Shown here: positions 44,969 to 53,531 of the stretch, one piece after another
Layout of the letters: each line of letters starts with the position of its first letter
Position numbering within the stretch: the first letter of the stretch is position 1
Position numbers and translations under genes: made by a program
The notes under the pieces: generated by a model
Told to the model about the DNA's origin: nothing
The model's database searches: none
Seen by the model: the letters and a program-made list of their open reading frames with translations, nothing else
Source of the DNA: Imperialibacter sp040222385
GTDB lineage: Bacteria > Bacteroidota > Bacteroidia > Cytophagales > Cyclobacteriaceae
NCBI RefSeq assembly: GCF_040222385.1
Contig: NZ_JAVKDF010000039.1
Location: 186,001 to 250,000, forward strand
Direction of reading: 5' to 3'
Length of the DNA: 64,000 bases

Positions 44969-46816
44969 CTACTTTAACCTGTCCAGGATGTGATTGACAG
45001 CTTTTGGTGTCTCGCTGATGGCCTGCCCTACACTGTCGGCAAGCGATTGTTCGAGAGCTTGCTTTGCAGGAAGCGCATCCATTCCAAACTCTTCAAGCAC
45101 GTTGGCTGCATACACCCGGGTAATCGCTCTGGGAGATTGCAGTTCGGAGACGCAGATATCAAGCGCTTCTTTCTTAATTCCCGATTTGTAAAGGGCTTCA
45201 GCGACAGCCAGCCGCACACTTGCCGAGGGATCTTTAGCCATTTTAAGCAGAACGGCTTTTGTTTCGGGTGATTTGTCCTCTAGTATCATGGTGCCGGTAA
45301 CTGCCCAATACCTTACGGCTGCGTTGGGGTCATCAAGTCTCTTGATCAACTCCGGCAGTGCAGAAGGATCACGCATACTCGCCAGGTCGGCAGTTTCAAT
45401 CACGTAATCCATCCGGAAGTCTTTGCCTCTCACATAGTCGAATACAGGCTGCACTTCCGATATTTCAGCTGTCATTGGCTCTGGCAGGAAGTTGGCATCC
45501 CTGATCTCTTTTACCCACCTAAGGTTCTCATTTCGAAGCTCCAGCAAGGTATTAGCGTATGCTGCGTCGGTCGCCAGGTTGTTGATATTGTCCGGGTCTT
45601 TCGCAACATCGTAGAGCTCTTCGGCAGGCCTTGGCAGCCAAAACCTTGATTGCACGTCATTCAACTCACCATTTTTAAAAGCCTTTTCCCAGGAAGGCAT
45701 AGAGCGAGCCAGCCATAGGTAGTAAAGGTGCTGGCCATTGGGCTTGTGAGGCATGTAGTTCCTGATGTACCTGAACTGTTTGTCTCTTACACCTCTTACC
45801 AGATCAATTCTCTCATCCATTCGTCCCCGGTAGGCATGGGCATATTGCTTCGGCTCGGCCTGCTGGCTACCTAAAAACGGTTTGCCCTGCATATAGTCAG
45901 GCACTGTTACGCCTGCCAGACTTAGTACGGTTGGGCCGAAGTCGGCAAAGTTAACCAAACGATCACTTTTAGAGCCCGCTGCTGATGGTGCCAGGTGCTT
46001 GTACTTCTCCGGGAAGTTGATAATCAAAGGGATGTGAAGCCCTGATTCGTACATAAACCTCTTGCTTCTGCCCAGCACTCCGCCATGGTCGGAATAGTAA
46101 AAGACAATGGTATTTTCTGCCTCTCCGCTTTTTTTCAAATCGGCCAAAATACCAGCCACTTGAGAATCCATTTGCTGCACCCGGTCGTAGTACTGTGCCC
46201 AGTCGTGCTCCATGTCTTTGGTGCGGGGATGGTATGCAGGCATGGGTACTTTGGTCGGATCGTGTTTCAGGTCTCCCCAGGGAATTGAATCGTGAATCTG
46301 ACTTTCATGAGTAATGAAAATATTCTGAACATGGAAGAACGGTTGACCAGGCTGCCGGTTCAGGTAAGTCGCTTTGTTGCTGGATTCGTCCCAACATTCA
46401 GGTTGATCAACCGTATTGTAATCTTTCTTGGAGTTGTTGGTAGTGTAGTAGCCAGCATCCCTGAGGTAATTGGGAAAGAAACGCATGTAGTCCGGGATGG
46501 GGTAGGGGCTGCGCATGGGCAGGGTGCCCAGCGAGGCGCTGTACATGCCTGTGATGAGTGTAGATCGGGAAGGGGCACACACTGGTGTGGTAGCAAAGGC
46601 GTTGGTGTAGAGAACACTGAGGGCGGCCAGGGAATCGAGAGTGGGGGTAGTAGCGAAATCGTCGCCATAAGCACCAAGAAAGGGGCTGTTGTCTTCGCTG
46701 ACTATCCATAGTATGTTGGGTGGAGTTAGTTCTTCTTTTTGCTCGCAGGACCAAAAAAGACTAGTCAACAGGAGTGTGGCAATAAGGCTGCCTGGTTTTG
46801 CTTTATCAGCTAACAT
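44969..46816 (-). CDS. Lipoprotein sulfatase with C-terminal HEAT-like repeats
   Basis: The 615-residue protein starts at the ATG at 46816 and has a lipobox (TSLFWSC, Cys about 24). An earlier ATG at 46948 would add 44 residues running through a terminator, so it is rejected. The sulfatase domain has NILWIVSEDNSP (metal site) and CAPSR (Cys about 80), the formylglycine site of type I sulfatases, with features of the sulfoglucosamine-type S1_8 group. The last 150 residues contain HEAT-like helical repeats (LPELIKRLDDPNAAVRYWAVTG). It acts outside the cytoplasm. A maturase (FGE or anSME) must be supplied from elsewhere. Confidence 0.92.
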   Translation of the reverse strand: MLADKAKPGSLIATLLLTSLFWSCEQKEELTPPNILWIVSEDNSPFLGAYGDDFATTPTLDSLAALSVLYTNAFATTPVCAPSRSTLITGMYSASLGTLPMRSPYPIPDYMRFFPNYLRDAGYYTTNNSKKDYNTVDQPECWDESSNKATYLNRQPGQPFFHVQNIFITHESQIHDSIPWGDLKHDPTKVPMPAYHPRTKDMEHDWAQYYDRVQQMDSQVAGILADLKKSGEAENTIVFYYSDHGGVLGRSKRFMYESGLHIPLIINFPEKYKHLAPSAAGSKSDRLVNFADFGPTVLSLAGVTVPDYMQGKPFLGSQQAEPKQYAHAYRGRMDERIDLVRGVRDKQFRYIRNYMPHKPNGQHLYYLWLARSMPSWEKAFKNGELNDVQSRFWLPRPAEELYDVAKDPDNINNLATDAAYANTLLELRNENLRWVKEIRDANFLPEPMTAEISEVQPVFDYVRGKDFRMDYVIETADLASMRDPSALPELIKRLDDPNAAVRYWAVTGTMILEDKSPETKAVLLKMAKDPSASVRLAVAEALYKSGIKKEALDICVSELQSPRAITRVYAANVLEEFGMDALPAKQALEQSLADSVGQAISETPKAVNHILDRLK

Positions 46817-46930
46817 AGAGGTGCAGGTATGGTTACAACCCAAAAGATAGCAAAAAGAAATTACAGGGTTGTCCGAAGATTTAGCAGCGGCAAACAGGGA
46901 TGGTGGCACGGGATCGCACCGGTAAAACAG

Positions 46931-46958
46931 AAAAAGCCGGGCAAACATGCCACGGCCT
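46931..46958 (-). terminator. Terminator after the outer-membrane receptor gene
   Basis: A seven-base-pair GC stem with one bulged base (GCCG-T-GGC against GCCCGGC) and a six-base loop is followed by five T on the minus strand. It lies 45 bases past the stop of the outer-membrane protein gene and before the sulfatase start, separating the two units. Confidence 0.65.
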
Positions 46959-47003
46959 TTATCCCTACCAAACTTAAATTATTCCCTTGCGCCTGAATCT
47001 GGC

Positions 47004-49589
47004 TTAATTTCCTCTACCTCTTCTCGGTGCAGAAGCAGGAGCCGCAGCACCGCCTCCGTTGCTGTCACCACCGTCACCGCCATCTTTCAGGTCGTCATTT
47101 TGAATGGACTTTCTTCTGCGCTGAGGGCCATCCGTGCTTATCTTACCAATTCGATAGCTGAAGTTCAAAGAAAAGCTAAGGTTGTTTCTGATATCAATGC
47201 TGTTTTGTACGATAACAGGGGTAATGGTTTCACTCTTAACCTTCAGCTTTGGGTTGAGGAAGTTCTGAACCCCCAGACCAATGCTTCCACGCCTTTCGTT
47301 AAAGTCTTTCTTGATGCCAAGGTTGTACATGCCAAACCCACCTCTGTAGCCCTGCAGCTCGGTCCTTCTCAGGCGGAAAAAGCTGAACATTTGTAGGCCA
47401 TATCCATTGCCCAGGTCATAGTTTCCAAAAAACCTACCACTGATAACAATGCCGGTATTGCTGGCATTGTAAATGGGATCAGGGTTGTTGTTTGAAAGCA
47501 CAGCATAGTACACATCTGAACCACCATTGAGCATTAGCTTCCCAAAGTTGATGTTAGCCGAAAGGTTAATGCCGTAGGCATCTTCCTGGCCAATATTTTG
47601 GTAGGTGGTTCTGATTGTGTCGCCTCTTACATCACGCACGCTGCTGATGGCGCCAGTGGTATTGCGGACGAAAAGGGCTGTTTGTATAGAAGACCTTTTG
47701 AAGTAGGAGCTGTAGCCCAGCTCATAGTTGTTAGTGTATTCAGGGTCTAGTTCTGGGTTTCCAACTGAAATATTCAATGGATTAGAAGCTTGTATGTTAG
47801 GGTTCAGAAACCTGATGGATGGGCGTTGTATTCTTCTGTTATAACCCAGTTTTATCATGTTGCCGTTTTCCAGTTTCTTCGATAGGTTAACGCTTGGTAC
47901 AATTACACCGTAGGATGGGATGTCAATATCGCTTTCTGTTTTTGTAAAAGCGTCAATCGTCGTATACTCGTATCTGGCACCTGCTTTTACGCTGTAGTCT
48001 TTTGGAAGGGAGGCAGTGTAGGATAAATATCCTGAAGTAATTCCCTGTCTGTAATCAAGATTGTTGTTGAGCGTCGTGCCTGTCAGCTGCACATAGCTAC
48101 CATTGGCACCATCAGCCGTGAGGTAGGTAAACTCACTAATGGCGGTTCTCATAATTTGCTTGGCACCATATTCCACTAGCTGCTTATCACCGATGGGGCT
48201 GGTGTAGTCAATTTGTAAAGTAGTTTCTTCATCGTAGCTGTCGTTCAGGTTCTTCAACCTGTTCAATAACGTTTCGTCATCTACGTCGTAGTTGTAGTTG
48301 CTGAAATCATTGGTTCTATTGTTTTTGCTCCACATACCCATGATGGTCAACTCTTTCTGGGGCTTATCAAACACATGGGTGTAGGCCAGACTTACGTCAA
48401 TGTTATTGGATAAATCTTTTGTTTCGACGTCCATTAATGTTTCGCTCACCAGAACATCATCTCGAAATGACCGACGTGTTAGATCATCCTGGGTACCCTT
48501 GCCATTTCTGGCTCCTAGCTGTACTGATCCAGTCAGGTAGTTTTTCTCGTTGAAGTCATAGTCAAGTCCAAAGGTGTAACGTCCAAATAGCCTGTTGGAA
48601 GTGGTACTTGCTTCTTGAGTGGTAAAGGTTTCTACCCCATTACTGATTGTAGTTTGCCTGTTTTCAAAGCTACCTGTGGTATTGTACTCAGACCTGCCGA
48701 AGCCGCCCAGCGACAGTCCCAGTTTCTTGGTTTGTAGGGCGCCATTTAGCCCAAGGTTCGATCCCCGGAGGCCTACACCTGTATTGACGTTCAGTGTAGC
48801 GCCCTGCAGGTTATTCTTCTTGGTGATAATGTTAATAATCCCTGATGTTCCTTCGGCGTCATATTTGGCCGATGGCGAGGTGATTACCTCTACAGACTTT
48901 ATTTCGTCTGCAGGAATTTGCTTCAGGGCATCCGCAATATTGGCTGCCATGATCGCCGAAGGCTTGTTATTGATCAGCACCCTGATATTTTCGTTACCTC
49001 TTAAACTCACGTTTCCATCCATGTCAACCGAAAGCATCGGTACACGTCTAAGCACATCTGTAGCATTGCCGCCTCTGGTGGTAGCATCAAGCTCGGCATT
49101 GTAAATGGTTCTGTCTACTTTCTCTTCCACCATATCACGCTGACTGACAACTGACACTTCCTGAAGAACCTCAGTGGCAGACCCCAGCTTGATAACGCCA
49201 AGGTTTACTTTGTCTTTTTTATCTTCGACAGTAATCCCTTCGATCACTTGTCTTTCATAACCAATGAAAGAAATAGCCACGTTGTATGTGCCCGCCTCAA
49301 CTTTTGAAATTTTGAATTGGCCTTTGTTGTCGCAAACGGCGCCGTCGATGGGCTTGTCTGTTGCAGGGTCGATAAGAGAAACCGTGGCAAACTCTACTGG
49401 CTGATTTGTTTCGGCGTCCAGTACAACTCCCTCAATTTCGCCGTTTCCGGCATCAGTGGTGGCTGTAGGCACGCTTCTGTAGCTGGCTTCGCCAGGAGCT
49501 TGCATCGGGGTGTTGCTTATCGCTGCCGACTGGGCTACGGCAAGTCCTACGCTGCCAATTGTAAACATGATGGTAAGAAGCTTTTTCAT
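47004..49589 (-). CDS. Outer-membrane receptor, CarboxypepD_reg plus plug plus beta-barrel (OMP_b-brl_3 type)
   Basis: The 861-residue protein has a signal peptide, a CarboxypepD_reg-like domain (about 50-130, IEGVVLDAETNQPVEFATVSL), a TonB plug-like domain (SLRGNENIRVLINNKPSA) and a long barrel of the OMP_b-brl_3 kind. A glycine- and arginine-rich tail (GGDGGDSNGGG and onward) is unusual for this group. A start at 49631 is also in frame and would overlap the upstream regulator stop as TAATG, but 49589 gives the cleaner signal. It follows a LytTR regulator and a kinase in one unit, so its expression is probably tied to their signal. Confidence 0.88.
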   Translation of the reverse strand: MKKLLTIMFTIGSVGLAVAQSAAISNTPMQAPGEASYRSVPTATTDAGNGEIEGVVLDAETNQPVEFATVSLIDPATDKPIDGAVCDNKGQFKISKVEAGTYNVAISFIGYERQVIEGITVEDKKDKVNLGVIKLGSATEVLQEVSVVSQRDMVEEKVDRTIYNAELDATTRGGNATDVLRRVPMLSVDMDGNVSLRGNENIRVLINNKPSAIMAANIADALKQIPADEIKSVEVITSPSAKYDAEGTSGIINIITKKNNLQGATLNVNTGVGLRGSNLGLNGALQTKKLGLSLGGFGRSEYNTTGSFENRQTTISNGVETFTTQEASTTSNRLFGRYTFGLDYDFNEKNYLTGSVQLGARNGKGTQDDLTRRSFRDDVLVSETLMDVETKDLSNNIDVSLAYTHVFDKPQKELTIMGMWSKNNRTNDFSNYNYDVDDETLLNRLKNLNDSYDEETTLQIDYTSPIGDKQLVEYGAKQIMRTAISEFTYLTADGANGSYVQLTGTTLNNNLDYRQGITSGYLSYTASLPKDYSVKAGARYEYTTIDAFTKTESDIDIPSYGVIVPSVNLSKKLENGNMIKLGYNRRIQRPSIRFLNPNIQASNPLNISVGNPELDPEYTNNYELGYSSYFKRSSIQTALFVRNTTGAISSVRDVRGDTIRTTYQNIGQEDAYGINLSANINFGKLMLNGGSDVYYAVLSNNNPDPIYNASNTGIVISGRFFGNYDLGNGYGLQMFSFFRLRRTELQGYRGGFGMYNLGIKKDFNERRGSIGLGVQNFLNPKLKVKSETITPVIVQNSIDIRNNLSFSLNFSYRIGKISTDGPQRRRKSIQNDDLKDGGDGGDSNGGGAAAPASAPRRGRGN

Positions 49590-49630
49590 GCTAAGGATCC
49601 TATTTGACTTTATGTTGTATGTTAGTTTCA

Positions 49631-50347
49631 TTACTTCACTGATTTTTTGTTCAGGTATGCCTGAAATGTTTCTTTGTATGCGTCTGCAATCGTGATGCCC
49701 ACCTGTCCAATGACCACCTTGTTTCTTTCTATCAGGTCAATGCGGTCTAGTCTCACAATAAAAGACCGGTGTATTCTCATGAATTGTTGAGATGGAAGCT
49801 GCTCTTCTAATGATTTCAAGCTCATCAATGTCATGACGGGCCTTGTTTGATCCTGAAGGAATATTTTTGCGTAGTCCTTCAGCCCTTCGATGTAAAGCAC
49901 CTTCTGCAAGTCGATTTTTACCAGTTTATATTCTGATTTGACAAAAAGGGCATTGGGATCGGTTTCCGAGCTACCGCCTGAAGTCACCGATATCCATTCT
50001 CTGGCCTTATTTGCTGATTTCAGAAACTCCTCGTAGTTAAATGGCTTAAGCAAGTAGTCTATTGCGTCGACTTTGAAGCCTTCCAGAGCGTATTCTTCGA
50101 ACGCTGTTGTGAAAACGACCTTGGGGCCATTTTTCAAAGATCTCGAAAGTTCCATGCCAGTAAGCCCAGGCATTTGAATATCGAGAAACAGTAAATCTAT
50201 TTTTTCAGCGGCTATTTTTTCCAAGGCCTCATACGCACTACTGCATTTTCCAGCCAGCTCGAGAAAAGGCGTTTTTTCCACGTAGCCCTCAATAAGGTTG
50301 AGTGCTAATGGCTCATCGTCGACAATCAGGCAGCGAATCTTTTTCAT
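49631..50347 (-). CDS. LytTR-family response regulator
   Basis: The 238-residue protein has a receiver domain with acidic pocket (IVDDEPLAL), a phosphoacceptor Asp about 56 in LLFLDIQMPG and a conserved Lys in LLKPF. A LytTR DNA-binding domain follows (FVKSEYKLVKIDLQKVLYIEGL...RIHRSFIVRLDRID). It is the partner of the histidine kinase gene directly upstream, which overlaps it by four bases. The downstream outer-membrane protein gene begins at or 42 bases from its stop. Confidence 0.95.
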   Translation of the reverse strand: MKKIRCLIVDDEPLALNLIEGYVEKTPFLELAGKCSSAYEALEKIAAEKIDLLFLDIQMPGLTGMELSRSLKNGPKVVFTTAFEEYALEGFKVDAIDYLLKPFNYEEFLKSANKAREWISVTSGGSSETDPNALFVKSEYKLVKIDLQKVLYIEGLKDYAKIFLQDQTRPVMTLMSLKSLEEQLPSQQFMRIHRSFIVRLDRIDLIERNKVVIGQVGITIADAYKETFQAYLNKKSVK

Positions 50348-51372
50348 AGCTTAATTTTTAGCTCTGTTTTATAAATGTCATCCGCTATGTCATGGCTAAT
50401 GCTGTATTTTCCAGCATACATCAAATCCAGCCTTTTTTCAAGATTGACCAACCCTATGCCAGAACCACTTTTGTCGTCCATAGTTTTTGGTAGGTTAGGG
50501 TTTGCTACTGTAAATGTCACTTCGCCATTTGCCATTACCAGCTCAAATTCAATGGTTCCCTTTGCCGATCCGCTGGCTCCGTGTTTGAAAGCGTTTTCCA
50601 CGAGTGGAAGGAAAAGAAGTGGGGTGATTGTAATTCCCTCCTGCACTTTCCCAAAACTCTTTTTCACTTTGATGTTGGCTGGAAGCCTTATCTCCATCAG
50701 GTCGATAAACTTTTCCAGAAACTCCACTTCTTTTGCTAGTGATACTTTACCTTCCTTCGCTTCGTAAAGCATGTATCTCATCAGTTTTGCCAGGCTGTGG
50801 ATAGTTTCCTTTGCCTTTTCTGGAGCGCTGTCTACCAGTGAGTAGATGTTGTTAAGCGAGTTGAAGAAAAAATGAGGCTGCAACTGGTATTGCAGGTAGG
50901 TGAGTTCGGAATGTAATTGTGCATTTTCGGAGTTTCTCCTTAAGTTTTCAGATTCAATCCACCGCTGTGTCATCCTCACTGCCAGGCTCAGTCCAATGGT
51001 AATAATGGCCGTGATTGACTCCCAGTAAACTGAAAATATTTTGAAGCTTGACGAGTGGGGCTTGTCGTGGCTTTCAAAAAAGATTTCTCTGATTTGACTG
51101 TGCAGAAAAATGCAGACTGCCACCAGCAGAATATTAGAAACAATAAAACGAAGCCCTTTTCTATCGAAAATGAATTTTTCAATAAAGATGAAGTAATTCA
51201 CATAGAAAATGATGACGGAAAATCCCATTGGCGCCCAGGTTCTGCGTGCCACAATGCTAATGTCGAGTGTGTCGCCATAAAAAACGAAGACGGGAAAGAA
51301 AAACAGAATGAACCAAACTCCAAAATGGAGGAGTATTCTTAAGTTCTTTCCGTTGGTTTCTATAATTGCCAT
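50344..51372 (-). CDS. LytS-type sensor histidine kinase
   Basis: The 342-residue protein has four membrane helices in the first 130 residues, a short coiled coil and a His_kinase domain with the H box YLQYQLQPHFFFNSLNNIYSL (about 155-175). A GHKL ATPase domain follows (LVENAFKHGASG N box, SGIGLVNLEKRL G box). There is no extracellular sensor domain, so the signal is probably sensed within the membrane. It overlaps the LytTR regulator gene (ATGA) and starts the three-gene unit. Confidence 0.95.
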   Translation of the reverse strand: MAIIETNGKNLRILLHFGVWFILFFFPVFVFYGDTLDISIVARRTWAPMGFSVIIFYVNYFIFIEKFIFDRKGLRFIVSNILLVAVCIFLHSQIREIFFESHDKPHSSSFKIFSVYWESITAIITIGLSLAVRMTQRWIESENLRRNSENAQLHSELTYLQYQLQPHFFFNSLNNIYSLVDSAPEKAKETIHSLAKLMRYMLYEAKEGKVSLAKEVEFLEKFIDLMEIRLPANIKVKKSFGKVQEGITITPLLFLPLVENAFKHGASGSAKGTIEFELVMANGEVTFTVANPNLPKTMDDKSGSGIGLVNLEKRLDLMYAGKYSISHDIADDIYKTELKIKL

Positions 51373-51523
51373 GCGATGAATTTTACACTGAAGACAGTGT
51401 CAACAGCCTATTAAACATACAAAGATGGCTTAGAGTTAACCCTCAGCAGTCACTAATGGACGTAAGGAGAGAATTTGAGGAAGAATGGCTGATTTTTGAG
51501 GATGGTTTTTAAGCAATTTCCCT

Positions 51524-51560
51524 AAAAAACAAAAGTGAAGCCCGTTTCCAGACTTCACTT
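51524..51560 (-). terminator. Terminator after the tandem thioredoxin-fold gene
   Basis: An eight-base-pair stem (AAGTGAAG with its complement) and a 12-base loop are followed on the minus strand by TTGTTTTTT. The hairpin begins 34 bases past the stop of the redoxin gene. Confidence 0.75.
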
Positions 51561-51593
51561 ATCAGATTTTTCAGGACGGGAAATGTGGGAATG

Positions 51594-52814
51594 TTAGTAC
51601 ACTCTGCCTATCATCTCATGTTCTACAATGGCTCTTTTTAGTTCCAGGAAGTCGACTTCACCCTGGTGCTCGTACACCACCTTGCCTCCCGGCTCTACCA
51701 GTGCTGTGTAAGGCAATGCGCCGTCCCAGCCGTCACCAAACGCCTCAACCATAGCATAGTTGTCGCCGCCCGTAAATATATAGTTGGGTACTCCCGATTC
51801 CTTTTTATCAAGAAACTCGAGCACTTTATCTCTCTTTTCCAGCTTATCAGCCGAGATGGATACAAATTCGAAATCACGGGCACCGTACATACGTTGGATG
51901 GCGATAAACTCGGGATACTCCAGCATGCATGGGCCGCACCAGGTAGCCCACACATTGATAAGTCTTAGTTTTTTCGAGTCGTCGTTTTTTAGCAAAGTTT
52001 TGATGCCTGCCAAATCGATGTCTTCAACCTTCACCTCTCTGCTGTTCCAGTCTTTGTCTACCCGGTCTCTCATGTCTGTTTTCCATCCCCACTTTGTGGA
52101 GCAGCCAAAGACTTTTGTTACCGGCTCAGCTATAGGTTTTCCTTCAAGGGTGGCGTCTATTGCAGCTCTCAAATCCTCTGAGTTGGTTGTGCCGGGTTTT
52201 TCCACTTTGTCAAGACGACCATTGTAGGTCAATGCTCTGTTGCTGTCGAAAACAAAAGCGTGAGGAGTAGCGACCGGGCCATATTGCAGAGAGGCTTCTT
52301 CAGTGTCGCCGTCGTACAGGTAAGGAAAATTGTAGTCCATATAGTCGGCTCTGAGTTGCATGGCCGTATAGTCGTCGTTCAGGTCGGTGTACCCTAGTTC
52401 TTCGTAGAGTAGTCCCATAGGGCTGTTGGGTGAAATGGCTATCAGCTTCACACTTTTGCCTTTGTAATCGTTCACAACAGCTTTGATGCGGTCTTCGTAG
52501 GCCTGGGCAGTAGGGCAGTGGTTGCATGTGAAAATGATCACAAGCACACTGGCATCGCTGAAGTCGTCAAGGGTGTAGAACTTTCCATCAACACCTGGTA
52601 GGTTGAAGTCTGGTGCTTTTGCTCCTATTTCAAGCGTAGTCACTTCTCTTTTGGCAATGAACTGCGGATTGGCAACAAAAGCGGGCTTCATTTCACCGGA
52701 TGTTTCCGTTTCACTGGCTTCGGCACTTTGGCTTTCATTTTTATTGCTTTGGCACGCAGAGAATATTGTGGCAAATACAATAATGGCAGCAAATGAATTC
52801 TTTAGAATTTTCAT
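51594..52814 (-). CDS. Lipoprotein with two fused thioredoxin-like domains (AhpC/TSA plus TlpA-like)
   Basis: The 406-residue protein has a lipobox (IFSAC, Cys about 21). A first AhpC/TSA-like domain (about 60-205) contains an unusual CNHC at about 97-100 (IIFTCNHCPTAQAY), and a GCSTKW motif sits at about 237-242. A second TlpA/thioredoxin domain has WCGPC at about 292-296. The ATG at 52814 is chosen because it gives the lipoprotein signal. It would carry out thiol-disulfide or peroxide chemistry on the outer face of a membrane. Fusion of a redoxin and a thioredoxin suggests that one domain reduces the other. Confidence 0.9.
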   Translation of the reverse strand: MKILKNSFAAIIVFATIFSACQSNKNESQSAEASETETSGEMKPAFVANPQFIAKREVTTLEIGAKAPDFNLPGVDGKFYTLDDFSDASVLVIIFTCNHCPTAQAYEDRIKAVVNDYKGKSVKLIAISPNSPMGLLYEELGYTDLNDDYTAMQLRADYMDYNFPYLYDGDTEEASLQYGPVATPHAFVFDSNRALTYNGRLDKVEKPGTTNSEDLRAAIDATLEGKPIAEPVTKVFGCSTKWGWKTDMRDRVDKDWNSREVKVEDIDLAGIKTLLKNDDSKKLRLINVWATWCGPCMLEYPEFIAIQRMYGARDFEFVSISADKLEKRDKVLEFLDKKESGVPNYIFTGGDNYAMVEAFGDGWDGALPYTALVEPGGKVVYEHQGEVDFLELKRAIVEHEMIGRVY

Positions 52815-52953
52815 AGTTTCAATAGTAACAATATTAGCACGGTTTCGTGTCTGTCGGTTTTTCGAACTTATCAATAACTTTCGCCAAAGGCAATGAAATG
52901 TATTGTTAGGAAGAGAAATTCATTGGGGAATGGGCGAAATACCCCCTAAACAG

Positions 52954-52979
52954 AAAGAGTGGACGTTTGTCCACTCTTC
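52954..52979 (-). terminator. Hairpin after the coiled-coil lipoprotein gene
   Basis: A perfect ten-base-pair inverted repeat (AAGAGTGGAC and its complement, loop GTTT) lies about 32 bases past the coiled-coil lipoprotein stop on the minus strand. The following T-rich part (TTTCTGTTT) is short, so termination may be moderate. Confidence 0.6.
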
Positions 52980-53009
52980 ATTTTGATTATGTGCTAGTCT
53001 TCTGATTTA

Positions 53010-53417
53010 TTAGCTCTCTTCTTTTTTGAACACGTCGTTGAACTCCTTTTTTACATTGTTGACAACTGTGGTTGCATCTTCTTTGATGCCATTCCAATTG
53101 TCTTTGGTAGCCTCTTTCACGTCTTCCAGTTTGGACTGAAGCTGCTCCTTTTGATCATTGAGTTTTTCTTTGAGCGTTTCGCTTTCCTCGTCCATTTTGT
53201 CCTTCAAACCTTCGAGCTTCTCATCCAACTCGTCAATCTGATTTTCAATTTTGGCGGTAAGCTTCGCCTTTTCAACTTTGATCTTATCAGTCGCATTTTC
53301 TACAGCTTCTGTTGCATTCTCTTTCATGTCCTCAGCCTCTTTTTTTGAGTCCTGGGTACAACTAAATAACAACATCGACAGCATAGCTGACATCAATACA
53401 CCTCTTAGAATTTTCAT
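53010..53417 (-). CDS. Small coiled-coil lipoprotein
   Basis: The 135-residue protein has a lipobox (LLFSC, Cys about 20) and then almost nothing but a highly charged, Lys/Glu-rich heptad repeat (about 25-125). It resembles the late-embryogenesis/apolipoprotein-like or Lpp-like spacers often found in Bacteroidota lipoproteins. No catalytic residue is visible. It could be a periplasmic spacer or a stress protein; this is inference. A palindromic sequence lies just upstream of its start. Confidence 0.7.
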   Translation of the reverse strand: MKILRGVLMSAMLSMLLFSCTQDSKKEAEDMKENATEAVENATDKIKVEKAKLTAKIENQIDELDEKLEGLKDKMDEESETLKEKLNDQKEQLQSKLEDVKEATKDNWNGIKEDATTVVNNVKKEFNDVFKKEES

Positions 53418-53436
53418 AGTTTTTAATTTAAAATTT

Positions 53437-53458
53437 ATAACTGGTTACAACTAGTTAT
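53437..53458. repeat. Imperfect inverted repeat upstream of the coiled-coil lipoprotein gene
   Basis: ATAACTGGTT and AACTAGTTAT form a ten-base arm pair (one G:T-type mismatch) with a two-base centre, 20 bases before the lipoprotein ATG. It could be a regulator binding site or a short 5' UTR hairpin. Its short distance from the start favours translation or early transcript control. Confidence 0.35.
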
Positions 53459-53531
53459 AGCGTTTTTAAAACTATTTTGTTTCATTCGTAAGTGTAAGTG
53501 TCTGATTTTAAGAGGTTAACAAATGGCTGGT

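Noticed and set aside
46817..46948. Longer sulfatase start at 46948
   Set aside because: The extra 44 residues include a terminator hairpin and spoil the lipoprotein signal.
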